Source of the DNA: an uncultured Tateyamaria sp.
Lineage (GTDB): Bacteria > Pseudomonadota > Alphaproteobacteria > Rhodobacterales > Rhodobacteraceae
Assembly (NCBI RefSeq): GCF_947503045.1
Contig: NZ_CANNCF010000005.1
Span: forward strand, 111,085 to 175,084
DNA: 64,000 nt
Direction: 5' to 3'
Both the position numbers and the translations under genes were made by a program. Below the pieces are notes generated by a model. That model had not been told where the DNA came from. It made no database searches and saw only the letters and a list, made by a program, of their open reading frames with translations. Below, in pieces: positions 36,452 to 46,015 of this stretch (its first letter is position 1; every line of letters begins with the position of its first letter).

Positions 36452-38650
36452 TTACGCGGCTGCGGCGTCTTTGGGTCCGAACCTTCCGTAGAAGGATTGG
36501 TTTTTCTCGGCCATTTCACGCAGCAGGGCAGGGCATTTGAACCGTTCGCCATACTTGGCTTCCAACTGGTCGCACCGCTCGGCGGCATAAGGCGCGCCGA
36601 TGATATCAAGCCATGACAGCGGCCCGCCCGACCAAGGGGCAAAGCCCCAACCGAGGATCGCGCCCACATCACCTTCGCGGATGTCCATCAGCACGCCTTC
36701 TTCCAGCGCGCGCACGGCTTCAAGGACCTGGCTGAACAGCAGGCGATGCTGCACTTCGACCACTTCGGGCTGATCGTCGGCCAGAGGGTATTTCTCGTTC
36801 AGACCATCCCACAGACCAACGCGCTTGCCCTTTTCGTCATACGCGTAAAAGCCCGCATTGGCCTTGCGCCCCAGACGCCCTTCGGCCTCAAGCCAAAAGA
36901 TCAGATCGTCCGCGCCGCTGGCAGGATAGGCATCACCCATCGCGGCCATGGTGGCGCGCGCGATCTTGGCGCCCAGATCGATGGCCGTCTCGTCTGTCAG
37001 TTGCAGCGGACCCAGCGGCATGCCGACCAGCTTGGCAGCGTTCTCGATCAGCGCAGGCTCAACGCCCTCGGTGACCATCCGCGCGCCTTCGTTCACGTAT
37101 GGAATGATGCAGCGGTTGGCGTAGAAGAACCGCGCATCGTTCACAACGATGGGCGTCTTGCGGATCTGGCGCACGTAGTCGAGCGCCTTGGCCACGGCCC
37201 GGTCGCCGGTGTTGGCGCCCTTGATGATTTCCACCAGCAGCATCTTCTCGACCGGCGAGAAGAAGTGAATGCCGATGAACTGATCCTGGTTCTTTGATGC
37301 CTTTGCCAGTTCCGAGATCGGCAGGGTCGACGTGTTTGAGGCAAAGATACAGTCGTCAGGAATGATCGCTTCGACCTTTTGGGTGATCTCGGCTTTGACC
37401 TTGGGGTCCTCGAACACGGCCTCGATGATCAGATCGCAGCCCTTGAGCGCGTCCAGATCAGGCGTGGCGGTGATGCGGGCGAGCAAAGCATCGCCCTTTT
37501 CCTGCGTGGTCTTGCCGCGCTTGATACCGCCTTCGACATATTTGGCGGTGTAGGCCTTGCCCTTGTCCGCCGCGTTCTGATCGCGGTCGATCAGGACGAC
37601 CTCGATGCCCGCTTGGGCCGAGACCAGCGCGATACCGGCGCCCATCAGGCCTGCACCCAGTACGCCCAGTTTCTTGACCCGCTGGTCCGGTACTCGCGCC
37701 GGGCGCACAGCGCCTTTTTCCAGCGCTTCCTTGTTCAGGAACAGCGAGCGGATCATCGCGCCCGACGAGGGGTTGAGCAGGATATTGGTGAACCAGCGCG
37801 CCTCGATCTTGAGGGCGGTGTCAAAGGGCACTAGCGCGCCTTCATAGACAGCGCTCAACAACGCCTTGGCCGCCGGATAGACGCCTTGGGTCTTGCCGTT
37901 GACCATCGCGGCGGCACCCACGAAAGTCATGAAACCTGCAGGGTGATAGGGGGCACCACCGGGCATCTTGTAGCCCTTGGCGTCCCAGGGTTTCAGGATA
38001 TCGGCATCTGTGGCCTTCAGCACCCATTCGCGGGCTGCGGCGACCGGATCATCGACCACTTCGTCGACCAAAGTGCCCTTGGCCTTGTCGGGGCTGACCA
38101 TCTTGCCTTCCAGCAGGAAGGACGAGGCGCCCATGGCCCCCAGCTTGCGCACCAGCCGGGTGGTGCCGCCCGCACCCGGAAAGATGCCGACCATGATTTC
38201 GGGCAGGCCGACCTTGGCCTTGGGGTTGTTGGCCAGGAAAATGCGGTGCGTGGCCAATGGCAGCTCCAGCCCGATGCCGGCGGCGGTGCCGGGCAGGGCA
38301 GCGGCAATCGGCTTGCCACCCTTGTTGGTCTTGGGGTCCATGCCTGCGCGTTCGATCTTGCGCAGCAGCCCGTGCATTTTCATCGTGCCTTCGAACAGAC
38401 CCTTGGCCGGGTCGTCGCCTGCGTCTTCCTTCATCTTGGCCAGCAGGTTCAAATCCATACCGCCCGCAAACGTGTCCTTGCCGGAGGTGATGACCACGCC
38501 CTTGACCGTGTCGTCGGCTAGGACGTCGTCGATGTGGTCGTTCAGGGTTTCGAGCCCCTCGAACGACATCACGTTCATGGATTTGTCAGCAACGTCCCAT
38601 GTGATGGTGGCAACGCCCTCGGCGTCTTTTGTCAGTGTGAAGTCGGCCAT
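36452..38650 (-). CDS. fadB: Multifunctional fatty-acid oxidation protein: enoyl-CoA hydratase / 3-hydroxyacyl-CoA dehydrogenase
   Basis: 732 residues. N-terminal hydratase (1-290; AALPGTAAGIGLELPLATHR and VGLPEIMVGIFPGAGGT carry the two catalytic Glu regions) and C-terminal dehydrogenase (about 310-720; LGVLGAGLMGAGIALVSAQAG Rossmann motif, FASNTSTLPI, IGIHFFSPVEKM, NDARFFYANR). It performs two consecutive steps of beta-oxidation. It is the last gene of the MerR-led operon and overlaps the preceding NTF2-like gene by 19 nt. FadJ-type naming is equally defensible. Confidence 0.95.
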   Translation of the reverse strand: MADFTLTKDAEGVATITWDVADKSMNVMSFEGLETLNDHIDDVLADDTVKGVVITSGKDTFAGGMDLNLLAKMKEDAGDDPAKGLFEGTMKMHGLLRKIERAGMDPKTNKGGKPIAAALPGTAAGIGLELPLATHRIFLANNPKAKVGLPEIMVGIFPGAGGTTRLVRKLGAMGASSFLLEGKMVSPDKAKGTLVDEVVDDPVAAAREWVLKATDADILKPWDAKGYKMPGGAPYHPAGFMTFVGAAAMVNGKTQGVYPAAKALLSAVYEGALVPFDTALKIEARWFTNILLNPSSGAMIRSLFLNKEALEKGAVRPARVPDQRVKKLGVLGAGLMGAGIALVSAQAGIEVVLIDRDQNAADKGKAYTAKYVEGGIKRGKTTQEKGDALLARITATPDLDALKGCDLIIEAVFEDPKVKAEITQKVEAIIPDDCIFASNTSTLPISELAKASKNQDQFIGIHFFSPVEKMLLVEIIKGANTGDRAVAKALDYVRQIRKTPIVVNDARFFYANRCIIPYVNEGARMVTEGVEPALIENAAKLVGMPLGPLQLTDETAIDLGAKIARATMAAMGDAYPASGADDLIFWLEAEGRLGRKANAGFYAYDEKGKRVGLWDGLNEKYPLADDQPEVVEVQHRLLFSQVLEAVRALEEGVLMDIREGDVGAILGWGFAPWSGGPLSWLDIIGAPYAAERCDQLEAKYGERFKCPALLREMAEKNQSFYGRFGPKDAAAA

Positions 38651-39615
38651 GATTTGGTCCTTTCCTGAATTTCGCGGTGCGTCGGCAGGGCATCTGTCGG
38701 CTCTGGCGCGCCATAGGGGTATGTCGGGTTGGCGATGGCGTTGGTGACGTGTTTCAGCTTCCAACCCATGCCGGTGTGTTTGAGGATCATGCGGGATTTG
38801 ATCGGCGGGATCGCCTTTTGCCCATCCTTGAGGAACAGGCTCTGGTGATATCCGCAGATCATGTCGGATCCGAGAAACTGGGCGGTGTCGGCACTGCGCA
38901 CAAAGGCGTCCGCAGTGTCGCCGTTGATCAGCTCGACGGTGAGGTCAAAGAATGGACGCACATCATCCGGCGAGGACAACAGCGTGTCCACGTGGTTGCC
39001 ATGCGAGGTGTAGGGCAAATCGCACAGCGCGATATAGGCGTCAAAGTTGCGCTCGACCGTGGCGCTGGTCAGACGGTCGAGAAAACGCTGATAGACGGGC
39101 AAGGGCTTGTCCGATGAGCGTCGTGCGTCATGCTCTGATTTCGGCTTGCGCAAGGTTCCGGTATCCGCAACCCGCAGCAGGCTGATGGGCCAGCGTTTGG
39201 CCTCCAGCTTGCTTTCCACCTCGATGGTGCGCCACGTGCCGTCAAAATTCTGCAGCACGATGCGGTTGTGATAGCTGGGCACCATCTGCATGGCATTGCG
39301 CAGGGCATGGGTCACATAGTGCCCCTCAATCACGTCGTCGTTGAGGAATTCCGCGTCCGTGGCCAGCCGGATGAAATGGTTGACCCCAAGACTGACCAGA
39401 GAGCCGGAGAACGCTTCCATCCCGAGGGCCAGATCGGCCTCGGTTTCCATGATCACGTCCATATCCATGGTCATCCGTCGATAGGGCAGGTTCAGCGTTG
39501 AGCGCATCGACGCGACATCGCAGGTGAGCAGGGCGCGGGACTGGATGTCCAGCACGTCCTGCATCACCAGCATGGCCTCGGCGTGCTGAACCTGATGTCC
39601 GGCCCGGTTGACCAT
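38632..39615 (-). CDS. Tandem NTF2-like protein of unknown function in beta-oxidation operon
   Basis: 327 residues in two homologous halves, about 10-145 and 175-310. Each has the same run: helix start ([20 protein letters not shown] / [19 protein letters not shown]), short strand (LPYRRMT / LPYTSHG), [17 protein letters not shown] versus [21 protein letters not shown], a GHYVTHAL / GYHQSLFL element, then a final strand pair. This is consistent with a duplicated SnoaL/NTF2 fold. Its ATG overlaps the thiolase stop (TAATG) and its end overlaps fadB, so it is translated in step with both. Role unknown; perhaps an accessory or thioester-binding protein. Confidence 0.75.
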   Translation of the reverse strand: MVNRAGHQVQHAEAMLVMQDVLDIQSRALLTCDVASMRSTLNLPYRRMTMDMDVIMETEADLALGMEAFSGSLVSLGVNHFIRLATDAEFLNDDVIEGHYVTHALRNAMQMVPSYHNRIVLQNFDGTWRTIEVESKLEAKRWPISLLRVADTGTLRKPKSEHDARRSSDKPLPVYQRFLDRLTSATVERNFDAYIALCDLPYTSHGNHVDTLLSSPDDVRPFFDLTVELINGDTADAFVRSADTAQFLGSDMICGYHQSLFLKDGQKAIPPIKSRMILKHTGMGWKLKHVTNAIANPTYPYGAPEPTDALPTHREIQERTKSWPTSH

Positions 39616-40826
39616 TACACTCTCTCGATGATTGTGGCGGCTCCCATGCCAGAGGCGATGCACAATGTGGCAAGCCCCACTTCCTTGTCCGCGCGCTCAA
39701 GCTCATCCAGCAAGGTGCCGATGATCATCGCCCCAGTTGCCCCCAGCGGGTGGCCCATGGCAATCGAACCGCCATTCACATTGACCTTGTCATGATCGAC
39801 CTCAAAAGCCTGCATGAAGCGCAGCACGACGGAGGCAAAGGCCTCGTTCACCTCGAACAGGTCGATGTCCGAAATGTCCATGCCGTTGTCCTTGAGGATC
39901 TTTTCGGTCACAGGCACAGGGCCTGTCAGCATGATGGTCGGATCGGTGCCGATCTTGGCGGTGGCACGGATGCGGGCGCGGGGTTTGAGGCCCCATTTCT
40001 CGCCGAATTCCTTGTTCCCGATCAGCACGGCGGCGGCGCCGTCCACGATACCGGAGGAGTTTCCGGCATGGTGGATGTGGTTGATCCGCTCAAGGTGGGG
40101 GTATTTCATCAGCGCGACCTTGTCGAAACCGGGCATGACCTCACCCATGGCCTGAAAGGCCGGGTTCAGGCTGCCAAGGCTTTGCATGTCGGTCTGCGGG
40201 CGCATGTATTCGTCATGGTCCAGAATGGTCAGGCCGTTGACGTCCTTGATCTCGATCACCGACTTGGCAAAGCGGCCATCGTCCCAGGCGGCCTTGGCGC
40301 GCTGCTGGCTGGCGACGGCCAGCTGGTCCGCGTCATCGCGGGTAAAGCCGTATTCGGTCGCAATGATGTCGGCGCTGATGCCTTGGGGGACAAAATAGGT
40401 GTCCATGGCGATGCTGGGGTCGGCTGCAATCGCGGCCCCGTCGCTGCCCATCGCCACGCGGCCCATCATCTCGACGCCGCCGGCGATATAGGCATCACCC
40501 GCGCCACCGCGCACCTGGTTGGCGGCGAGGTTCACGGCCTCCATGCCCGAGGCGCAAAAGCGGTTGATGGCAAGGCCGGGGATTTTCTGGTCCAGATCAG
40601 AGGCCAGCACCGCGGAACGGGCCAGACAACCGCCCTGTTCCATGACTTGTGTGACATTGCCCCAGATCACGTCTTCGACGGCGTGGCCGTCAAAGCCGTT
40701 GCGGTCCTTGAGGGCGTTGAGGGTCTGCGCAGACAGACGTAGCGAGGTCACTTCGTGCAGGCTGCCATCCTTGCGGCCCTTGCCGCGCGGTGTGCGGATC
40801 GCGTCATAAATATAGGCTTCGGTCAT
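39615..40826 (-). CDS. fadA: Acetyl-CoA C-acyltransferase (thiolase)
   Basis: 403-residue thiolase cleaving 3-oxoacyl-CoA with CoA. Nucleophile Cys in [17 protein letters not shown]-terminal [15 protein letters not shown] (His) and [12 protein letters not shown] (Cys) are intact. Start [17 protein letters not shown] is the usual opening. Forms the FadA partner of the downstream FadB and is preceded by the GST gene. Confidence 0.95.
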   Translation of the reverse strand: MTEAYIYDAIRTPRGKGRKDGSLHEVTSLRLSAQTLNALKDRNGFDGHAVEDVIWGNVTQVMEQGGCLARSAVLASDLDQKIPGLAINRFCASGMEAVNLAANQVRGGAGDAYIAGGVEMMGRVAMGSDGAAIAADPSIAMDTYFVPQGISADIIATEYGFTRDDADQLAVASQQRAKAAWDDGRFAKSVIEIKDVNGLTILDHDEYMRPQTDMQSLGSLNPAFQAMGEVMPGFDKVALMKYPHLERINHIHHAGNSSGIVDGAAAVLIGNKEFGEKWGLKPRARIRATAKIGTDPTIMLTGPVPVTEKILKDNGMDISDIDLFEVNEAFASVVLRFMQAFEVDHDKVNVNGGSIAMGHPLGATGAMIIGTLLDELERADKEVGLATLCIASGMGAATIIERV

Positions 40827-40929
40827 GGTGTTCGTCCTTTTGCCAGAGGCATCGTGTTCTTGTCTTAGGTGGGCTGGACCGGTTGGTCTAATCAAGGGTG
40901 ACGTTGCGGCGTTTCACGTAAACTTTCAA

Positions 40930-41562
40930 TTACGCCCGGTCAGCGGGCGAGCCGGGCATGAGGTCATAGGGGCCTTTCCAGCCCGGCAGGTTTTGCAGGT
41001 TGGTCAGCCAGCGATCGATATTGGGCCAATCAGCGCGCACAAATCCAAAGGGTTCGGGATAATAGAGATATCCGCAGCAACTGAAATCCGCATTGGTCGG
41101 CGCGTCACCGACGATCCAGTCCCGCCCGTCCAGATGCGCATCAAGCACGGCATAGGCGCCTTTGAGCCGCCCTTGATAAAAGGTGATCACCTCTTGCGGG
41201 CGCTTTTCCTCGGGCAGAAAATTCATCAGGAAACGGGTGACACCGGCCATGGACGACAGCTTGTGGTTGTCCCACAAGACCCAGCGCAACACTTCATAGG
41301 CGTCCTCACCGACGCCGCCGTGTTTGCCGGTCTTGTCGGTGATATATTGCTGGATGACACCGGATTGGCAGATCCTTTTGTCCCCATCAATCAACAGGGG
41401 CGCTTCGCCCATCTGGTTGAGCGCGCGGTAGGACTCGGTCCGGGTGGCCCCTGAGAAAAAGTCGACATAGACCGCCTCCCAATCGAGGCCGGACAGCTCC
41501 AACGCGAGCGCGGCCTTGTAGGAATTTCCGCTTTCGCCAAAGCAATGCAGTTTGAGAGTCAT
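40930..41562 (-). CDS. Glutathione S-transferase family protein
   Basis: 210 residues; thioredoxin-like N-terminal half (LKLHCFGESGNSYKAALALELSGLDW, GEAPLLIDGDKRICQSGVIQQYI) and helical C-terminal half (DWIVGDAPTNADFSCCGYLYY). The Ser in GNSYK sits in the usual catalytic place. Found inside a beta-oxidation operon, where it may handle reactive aldehydes or enoyl electrophiles (inference). Confidence 0.85.
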   Translation of the reverse strand: MTLKLHCFGESGNSYKAALALELSGLDWEAVYVDFFSGATRTESYRALNQMGEAPLLIDGDKRICQSGVIQQYITDKTGKHGGVGEDAYEVLRWVLWDNHKLSSMAGVTRFLMNFLPEEKRPQEVITFYQGRLKGAYAVLDAHLDGRDWIVGDAPTNADFSCCGYLYYPEPFGFVRADWPNIDRWLTNLQNLPGWKGPYDLMPGSPADRA

Positions 41563-41608
41563 GTCGTCGGGCCTTTCGGGTCGGAATATCTGAGAGGGCA
41601 GGACCGGT

Positions 41609-41660
41609 GGGTTTCACACCCCCCGGACCCCCCGTGGAGTTTATCTCGCCAAGTGAAGCG
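41609..41660 (+). repeat. Degenerate GC-rich element R5
   Basis: CACACCCCCCGGACCCCCCG followed by TGGAGTTTATCTCGCCAAGTGAAG-type tail sequence. The large hairpin seen in R1-R4 is eroded. The tail matches R7 (49671) with two changes. Confidence 0.55.
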
Positions 41661-41808
41661 CATTTACGTTTTCTTCACCATGTCCATGGGAAGACAGGGA
41701 CAGCTTGCAGACTGGAGAGTTGAGCAAGTTGCCGAGTGAAGCCCCGCGCTCTTGCCTGCGTTCCGCCAAGCGGTCGGGCCGGAGTGTGGGGTGGATCGCG
41801 GCCTTGTG

Positions 41809-41846
41809 CTTCACTTGGCAAGGAAAACTCCCCCCGGAGGGTCGGT
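41809..41846 (-). repeat. Degenerate GC-rich element R6 (inverted relative to R5)
   Basis: GCTTCACTTGGCAAGGAAAA then CTCCCCCCGGAGG. It is the tail of the R3/R7 type in reverse orientation, joined to a short GC palindrome CTCC/GGAG. Confidence 0.5.
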
Positions 41847-41873
41847 GCGCCACAGGCCGCGAAGGTTGGGCCA

Positions 41874-43031
41874 TCAAAACGCCCTCGCAATCAGCTCTTT
41901 CATAATCTCGTTTGTACCGCCGTAGATCCGCTGTACGCGCGCATCCGTCCACATCCCGCCGATGTCGTAATCCTGTGTGAACCCGTAACCGCCGTGCAGT
42001 TGCAGGCATTCATCCAGCACCCAGGCTTGGGTGTCCGTGGTCCAGTATTTGCACATCGCGGCCTTGTCGACCGTCAGTTCGCCGCGCAGATGTTCGGCCA
42101 TGCATTCATCAAAGAAGGCACGGCTTACCATGGTCTTGGTCTTGGCCTCGGCCAGTTTGAAGCGGGTGTTCTGGAACTGCATGATCGGCCCGCCAAAGGC
42201 CTCACGCTCCTTGCAATAGGCGATGGTGCGTTCCACCGCCCCTTCCATCGCACCCACAGCCGAACAGGCGATGATCATGCGTTCCTGTGGCAGTTGCTGC
42301 ATGAGTTGATAAAAGCCCTGACCATCGGCCCCGCCAAGAATGTTCTCTGGTGCAATCTCAACATTGTCGAAGAACAACTCGGACGTATCGGATGCGTGCA
42401 TGCCGATCTTGTCGAGGTTGCGGCCGCGTTCGAACCCGGCGGCCCCTTCGGTTTCGACCACCACCAGCGAGACGCCCTTGGAGCCAAGGCTCGGGTCTGT
42501 CTTGGCCGCCACGATGATCAGGTTGGCGTGCTGCCCGTTGGTGATAAAGGTCTTGGAACCGGTGAGCTTGTAGGCATTGCCCTCGCGGATCGCGCGGGTC
42601 TTGATCGCCTGCACGTCTGATCCTGTCGAGGGTTCGGTCATCGCCAAGGCGCCAACCAGATCGCCCGACACCATCTTGGGCAGCCAGCGGGCTTTTTGAT
42701 CTTCGGTCCCATAGGCGAGGATGTAGTGCGCGACGATACCCGAATGAATGCCGTGACCCCAAGAGGCCAGATTGCCACGCGCCGCTTCGATCAGGATCGC
42801 AGCCTCGTGGCCGAAATCGCCGCCCGCCCCGCCATATGCCTCGGGGATAGAGGGGCAGAGCAGGCCCAATTCGCCCGCCTGCGCCCAGGTGGAGCGGTCC
42901 ATTTCGCCCTGCTTGCGCCAGCGCTCGAACTGTGGTGCCCATTCGTTGGAGATGAACTGCGCCGTCATGTCGGCGATCATTGCGTGCTCATCGCTCATCC
43001 AGCCCGTCGGGCTGTGATCCAGGTCTTTCAT
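41874..43031 (-). CDS. Acyl-CoA dehydrogenase
   Basis: 385-residue FAD enzyme making 2,3-enoyl-Co[19 protein letters not shown] (FAD/substrate), KTFITNG and [33 protein letters not shown] are typical. Position 'YGGTNE' lacks the Glu found in short- and medium-chain enzymes, while PQERMIIA offers Glu at the site used in long-chain and isovaleryl types, so those classes are likelier. Within the MerR-led operon. Confidence 0.9.
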   Translation of the reverse strand: MKDLDHSPTGWMSDEHAMIADMTAQFISNEWAPQFERWRKQGEMDRSTWAQAGELGLLCPSIPEAYGGAGGDFGHEAAILIEAARGNLASWGHGIHSGIVAHYILAYGTEDQKARWLPKMVSGDLVGALAMTEPSTGSDVQAIKTRAIREGNAYKLTGSKTFITNGQHANLIIVAAKTDPSLGSKGVSLVVVETEGAAGFERGRNLDKIGMHASDTSELFFDNVEIAPENILGGADGQGFYQLMQQLPQERMIIACSAVGAMEGAVERTIAYCKEREAFGGPIMQFQNTRFKLAEAKTKTMVSRAFFDECMAEHLRGELTVDKAAMCKYWTTDTQAWVLDECLQLHGGYGFTQDYDIGGMWTDARVQRIYGGTNEIMKELIARAF

Positions 43032-43056
43032 ATCTCTCCTCCCCAGAAGAAGATGT

Positions 43057-43269
43057 TCAGCGTTTGCGGGCCTCAAGTTCTGAATTGAATAGACGCAAAC
43101 GTGCCGTCAGATTTTCCTCATTCATGACACTGTCGAAATTTTCGAACAGAAAGGACAGCGCTTCGCCTTCATCCAACCCCGCTTCGGCGGCGAACCGCTT
43201 GAGGCGTCGGTAGCCGTCCTCGGTCATGGCGACCGGAAAACGGCGGGTCAGGCGAAAGCGTTTGGGCAT
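43057..43269 (-). CDS. Small basic protein, possibly ribbon-helix-helix
   Basis: 70 residues: [20 protein letters not shown], then [20 protein letters not shown] and an acidic amphipathic helix to the end. The short strand followed by two helices fits a ribbon-helix-helix or antitoxin-like fold but the match is loose. It begins one nucleotide after the stop of the small membrane protein and precedes the acyl-CoA dehydrogenase by 25 nt, so it is part of the operon. Function unknown; a local regulator of the acyl-CoA genes is conceivable. Confidence 0.6.
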   Translation of the reverse strand: MPKRFRLTRRFPVAMTEDGYRRLKRFAAEAGLDEGEALSFLFENFDSVMNEENLTARLRLFNSELEARKR

Positions 43270-43270
43270 G

Positions 43271-43480
43271 TCATATCCGCTTCTTAAACTGGTGGGTCAC
43301 GATGCTGAGGGCGAGGGCGACGGCGGCCCAGATGAGGTAGGGCCTCACCAATCCGTCAAAGTCTGGTGGTCCACCACCTGCCTGCACATCGCTTGCAATC
43401 ACGCCATAGCCTGCCCGCACCAGCAGAAGGATAAAGGCGATACCGCTGATTGTGCTGATAAAACCAAGGACAGACTTCAA
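43271..43480 (-). CDS. Small two-helix membrane protein
   Basis: 69 residues with hydrophobic segments at about 5-28 and 46-62 (LVRPYLIWAAVALALSIVTH), ending in a basic tail HQFKKRI. Predicted inner-membrane hairpin. Lies between the two acyl-CoA dehydrogenase genes in the same direction. No family recognised. Confidence 0.6.
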   Translation of the reverse strand: MKSVLGFISTISGIAFILLLVRAGYGVIASDVQAGGGPPDFDGLVRPYLIWAAVALALSIVTHQFKKRI

Positions 43481-43527
43481 ACGGAACCCTCAAAACGTCA
43501 GGCGGGGGTGTCCCCCGCCTCACCAGC

Positions 43528-45309
43528 TTAGAAGTTTGCGGCCTCCAGCGCCATAACTGTGTCGCCGCCCGACTGAATGCGGGTCAGGTGCAGCGCCGTG
43601 GCGGGCAGTTGGCGCGCCATGTAGTAACGGCCCGTGGCCAGTTTGGTCTCGTAGAACTCCGGATCGGAGGTGCCATTTGCCAGTGCTGTGCGCGCCGCCT
43701 TGCCCATCTGTGCCCACATCAGGCCGATGCAGACATGTCCGAACATGTGCATGAAGTCATAGGACCCCGACAGCGCATTGTTGGGATTGGTCATGCCGTT
43801 CTGCATGAAATACATCCCCGCCGCCTGCAGATCCTTTGAAGCCGCTTTCAGGGGCTCAAGGAACTCCTTGTCGAACGCTTCGTCCTGACCTGCGCTGTCC
43901 TTGATAAAGGATTTGACGAGATCAAAGAATGCCATCACGTGCTTGCCGCCATCCTGTGCCAGCTTGCGCCCCACGAGGTCGAGCGCCTGAACGCCGTTGG
44001 CCCCTTCGTAGATCATCGCGATCCGGGCGTCGCGAGTGTATTGCGACATGCCCCATTCCTCGATGTAGCCATGCCCGCCATAGACCTGCTGGGCCTTGAT
44101 GGTCATGTCATAGCCCTGATCGGTCAGGAACCCTTTGATGATGGGTGTCAGCAGCGACACGATCCCGTCCGCATCCGCGTCCTTGCCGCGATGGGCGGCG
44201 TCGATCATCGTGGCACTCCACAGAACAAAGGCACGCGCGCCCTCGGCAAAGCTCTTCTGGTCCATCAGCGAGCGGCGGATGTCTGGGTGCACGATCAGCG
44301 GATCGGCGGGACCGTCCGGGTTCTTGGTGCCCGTCACGTCGCGCCCTTGCAGGCGATCCTTGGCGTAGTCCAGCGCGTTCTGATAGGCGACTTCGGCCTG
44401 GGACAGGCCTTGCATGCCCACACCGATGCGCGCTTCGTTCATCATGGTGAACATGGCGCGCATGCCCTTGTGCTCTTCCCCGATCAGGTGGCCGGTGGCA
44501 CCGTCATAGTTCATCACGCAGGTCGAGTTGCCGTGAATGCCCATTTTTTCTTCGATGTTGCCCACGGCCACGCCGTTGCGGGCGCCAAGGCTGCCATCTT
44601 CGTTCACAAGGAATTTGGGGACGATAAACAGAGATACACCTTTGATCCCCTCGGGGCCGCCCACGATCTTGGCCAGCACGAGATGGATGATGTTGTCGGC
44701 CATGTCGTGCTCACCGGCGGAGATGAAAATCTTCTGGCCGGTGATCTTGTAGCTGCCGTCGCCCTGGGGTTCGGCCTTGGTGCGCATCAGGCCCAGATCG
44801 GTGCCGCAATGGGGTTCGGTCAGGTTCATGGTGCCGGTCCACTCACAGGACACCATCTTGGGCAGGTAGGTTTCCTTCTGCTCTTGTGACCCATGTGCGA
44901 GGATGGCCGAGGCCGCACCGTGGGTCAGGCCCTGATACATGGTAAAGGCCATGTTGGCGGACGAGAACATCTCGCCCACGGCGGTCCCGATCACGTAAGG
45001 CATATTCTGCCCACCAAATTCTTCGGGCATGTCGAGGCCGGGCCAGCCGCCTTCCTTGACCTGCTCGAACGCCTCTTTGAAGCCGGTGGGCGTGTAGACG
45101 ATCCCGTTTTCGAGGCGGCAGCCTTCGGTGTCACCCACCACGTTCAGCGGGGCGAGGACTCCGGATGTCAGCTTGCCTGCTTCTTCGAGGATGGCAGAGG
45201 TAAAGTCGGCCTCAAGCTCATCATAGCCCGGAATATCGCTGCCTGTGACGTTCAGCACATCGTGCAGGATGAATTGCATGTCTTTGGTGGGGGGGGTGTA
45301 GCTGGGCAT
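43528..45309 (-). CDS. Long-form acyl-CoA dehydrogenase (AidB/DmdC-like, C-terminal extension)
   Basis: 593 residues, about 200 longer than ordinary acyl-CoA dehydrogenases, with an N-terminal segment ([14 protein letters not shown]) and C-terminal alpha-helical extension typical of the DmdC group. FAD/substrate motifs [33 protein letters not shown], and the catalytic Glu in [19 protein letters not shown] are visible. Substrate may be a fatty acyl-CoA or 3-methylmercaptopropionyl-CoA; the latter is known for the family in roseobacters but not shown here. First metabolic gene after merR. Confidence 0.9.
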   Translation of the reverse strand: MPSYTPPTKDMQFILHDVLNVTGSDIPGYDELEADFTSAILEEAGKLTSGVLAPLNVVGDTEGCRLENGIVYTPTGFKEAFEQVKEGGWPGLDMPEEFGGQNMPYVIGTAVGEMFSSANMAFTMYQGLTHGAASAILAHGSQEQKETYLPKMVSCEWTGTMNLTEPHCGTDLGLMRTKAEPQGDGSYKITGQKIFISAGEHDMADNIIHLVLAKIVGGPEGIKGVSLFIVPKFLVNEDGSLGARNGVAVGNIEEKMGIHGNSTCVMNYDGATGHLIGEEHKGMRAMFTMMNEARIGVGMQGLSQAEVAYQNALDYAKDRLQGRDVTGTKNPDGPADPLIVHPDIRRSLMDQKSFAEGARAFVLWSATMIDAAHRGKDADADGIVSLLTPIIKGFLTDQGYDMTIKAQQVYGGHGYIEEWGMSQYTRDARIAMIYEGANGVQALDLVGRKLAQDGGKHVMAFFDLVKSFIKDSAGQDEAFDKEFLEPLKAASKDLQAAGMYFMQNGMTNPNNALSGSYDFMHMFGHVCIGLMWAQMGKAARTALANGTSDPEFYETKLATGRYYMARQLPATALHLTRIQSGGDTVMALEAANF

Positions 45310-45339
45310 GGTGTCTCTCCCTGTCGTGTTGCTGTGCTT

Positions 45340-45450
45340 ATTCAGCGGCGGTTCTTTGTCGAATTCATCGCCGCACTGTTCTGCGGCGAATTTTGTGGAA
45401 TGCGTGGCCGCACTATTCAGCGGCGTTCTTTGTCGAGTTCATCGAGGCAA
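45340..45450 (-). repeat. Degenerate 38-bp tandem repeat, three copies, at the 3' end of merR
   Basis: The motif TTCAGCGGCG begins copies at 45341 and 45416 and its variant TTCTGCGGCG begins one at 45379, giving spacings of 38 and 37 nt. The copy at 45416 is the end of the merR coding sequence (encoding MNSTKNAAE on the minus strand); the other two lie beyond the stop and encode near-copies of the same peptide. A local duplication of the gene's 3' end is the simplest reading. Confidence 0.65.
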
Positions 45451-45814
45451 GCATCTTCTCACCCCATTTCAACTGGTCCTGCAGATCCTCGATTGCTTCG
45501 TTCAGCTCATCGCGCTGGGCGACTATGTCGGCGAGGCGGTCGCTTGCGATCTCGTAGGTGCGCGCCAGCTGGGTCTGTTGCTGGTCGCCCATGTCATAAA
45601 GGTCGAGCAACTGGCGGATTTCCTCGAGGCTGAAACCAAAACGCTTGCCGCGCAGGATCAGTTTGAGCCGGGCGCGGTCACGTTTGGTGAACAGGCGTTT
45701 TTGCCCTTCGCGGATGGGAAACAGCAGTTCCTTGGCTTCGTAAAATCGCAGAGTCCGCGGCGTGACATCAAAGGCGTCACACATTTCACGGATGGTCATG
45801 GTTTTCTCGGTCAT
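45413..45814 (-). CDS. MerR-family regulator (LiuR-like)
   Basis: 133 residues. N-terminal winged helix of MerR type ([59 protein letters not shown]) and a C-terminal coiled coil (about 80-125; [34 protein letters not shown]). The [21 protein letters not shown] stretch recalls LiuR regulators of branched-chain amino-acid and fatty-acid catabolism. No Cys metal-sensing pair at the end. It heads the leftward acyl-CoA operon and likely controls it; the inverted repeat at 45890 is a candidate site. A start five codons further upstream is possible. Confidence 0.85.
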   Translation of the reverse strand: MTEKTMTIREMCDAFDVTPRTLRFYEAKELLFPIREGQKRLFTKRDRARLKLILRGKRFGFSLEEIRQLLDLYDMGDQQQTQLARTYEIASDRLADIVAQRDELNEAIEDLQDQLKWGEKMLASMNSTKNAAE

Positions 45815-45889
45815 CTCACTCGCTCGCATGTCGTGTTACGGCCATGACATGGGCCAGCCTCAGATTCGATTCAACCAAACAGTGACGTT

Positions 45890-45911
45890 GACGTAAGTCA
45901 TACGTTACGTC
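45890..45911. promoter_or_regulatory. Inverted repeat operator upstream of merR and acyl-CoA operon
   Basis: GACGTAA-GTCATACG-TTACGTC, perfect seven-pair arms with an eight-base spacer, inside a wider imperfect palindrome GTGACGT...ACGTCAC (45882-45913). A further GTGACGTAG follows at 45922. It lies about 76 nt ahead of merR, fitting an autoregulatory MerR site. A weaker similar string, TGACGTTGCGGCGTTTCACG, lies at 40899, upstream of fadA. Confidence 0.55.
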
Positions 45912-46015
45912 ACTTCTGCAGGTGACGTAGATGTGAGCCGCGTCAACTGCTGTTTGCGACCGAAAACGGGCCTGATTTGGGAGAGGTATCGGTCACCGCG
46001 ATTGAGCGGCGCGTC

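Larger units (their letters stand above)
41563..41873. other. 311-nt intergenic region rich in degenerate repeat elements
   Basis: No gene supported. Element R5 on the left (41609-41660: GC palindrome remnants, then TTTATCTCGCCAAGTGAAG) and element R6 in the opposite orientation on the right (about 41809-41846: GCTTCACTTGGCAAGGAAAA then CTCCCCCCGGAGG) bracket about 150 nt, in which a third GCCGAGTGAAG tail lies near 41731. The two ends are thus inverted repeats. Short ORFs here lack a ribosome site. Confidence 0.55.

Noticed and set aside
33071..45309. A DMSP demethylation/cleavage locus (dmdB- and dmdC-like genes)
   Set aside because: The synthetase and long-form dehydrogenase resemble DmdB and DmdC, but they are about 9 kb apart, and dmdA, dmdD and DMSP lyases are absent; general fatty-acid oxidation explains the cluster equally well.
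45340..45450. CRISPR-like array
   Set aside because: Only three degenerate units with no unique spacers; one unit is the coding end of merR.
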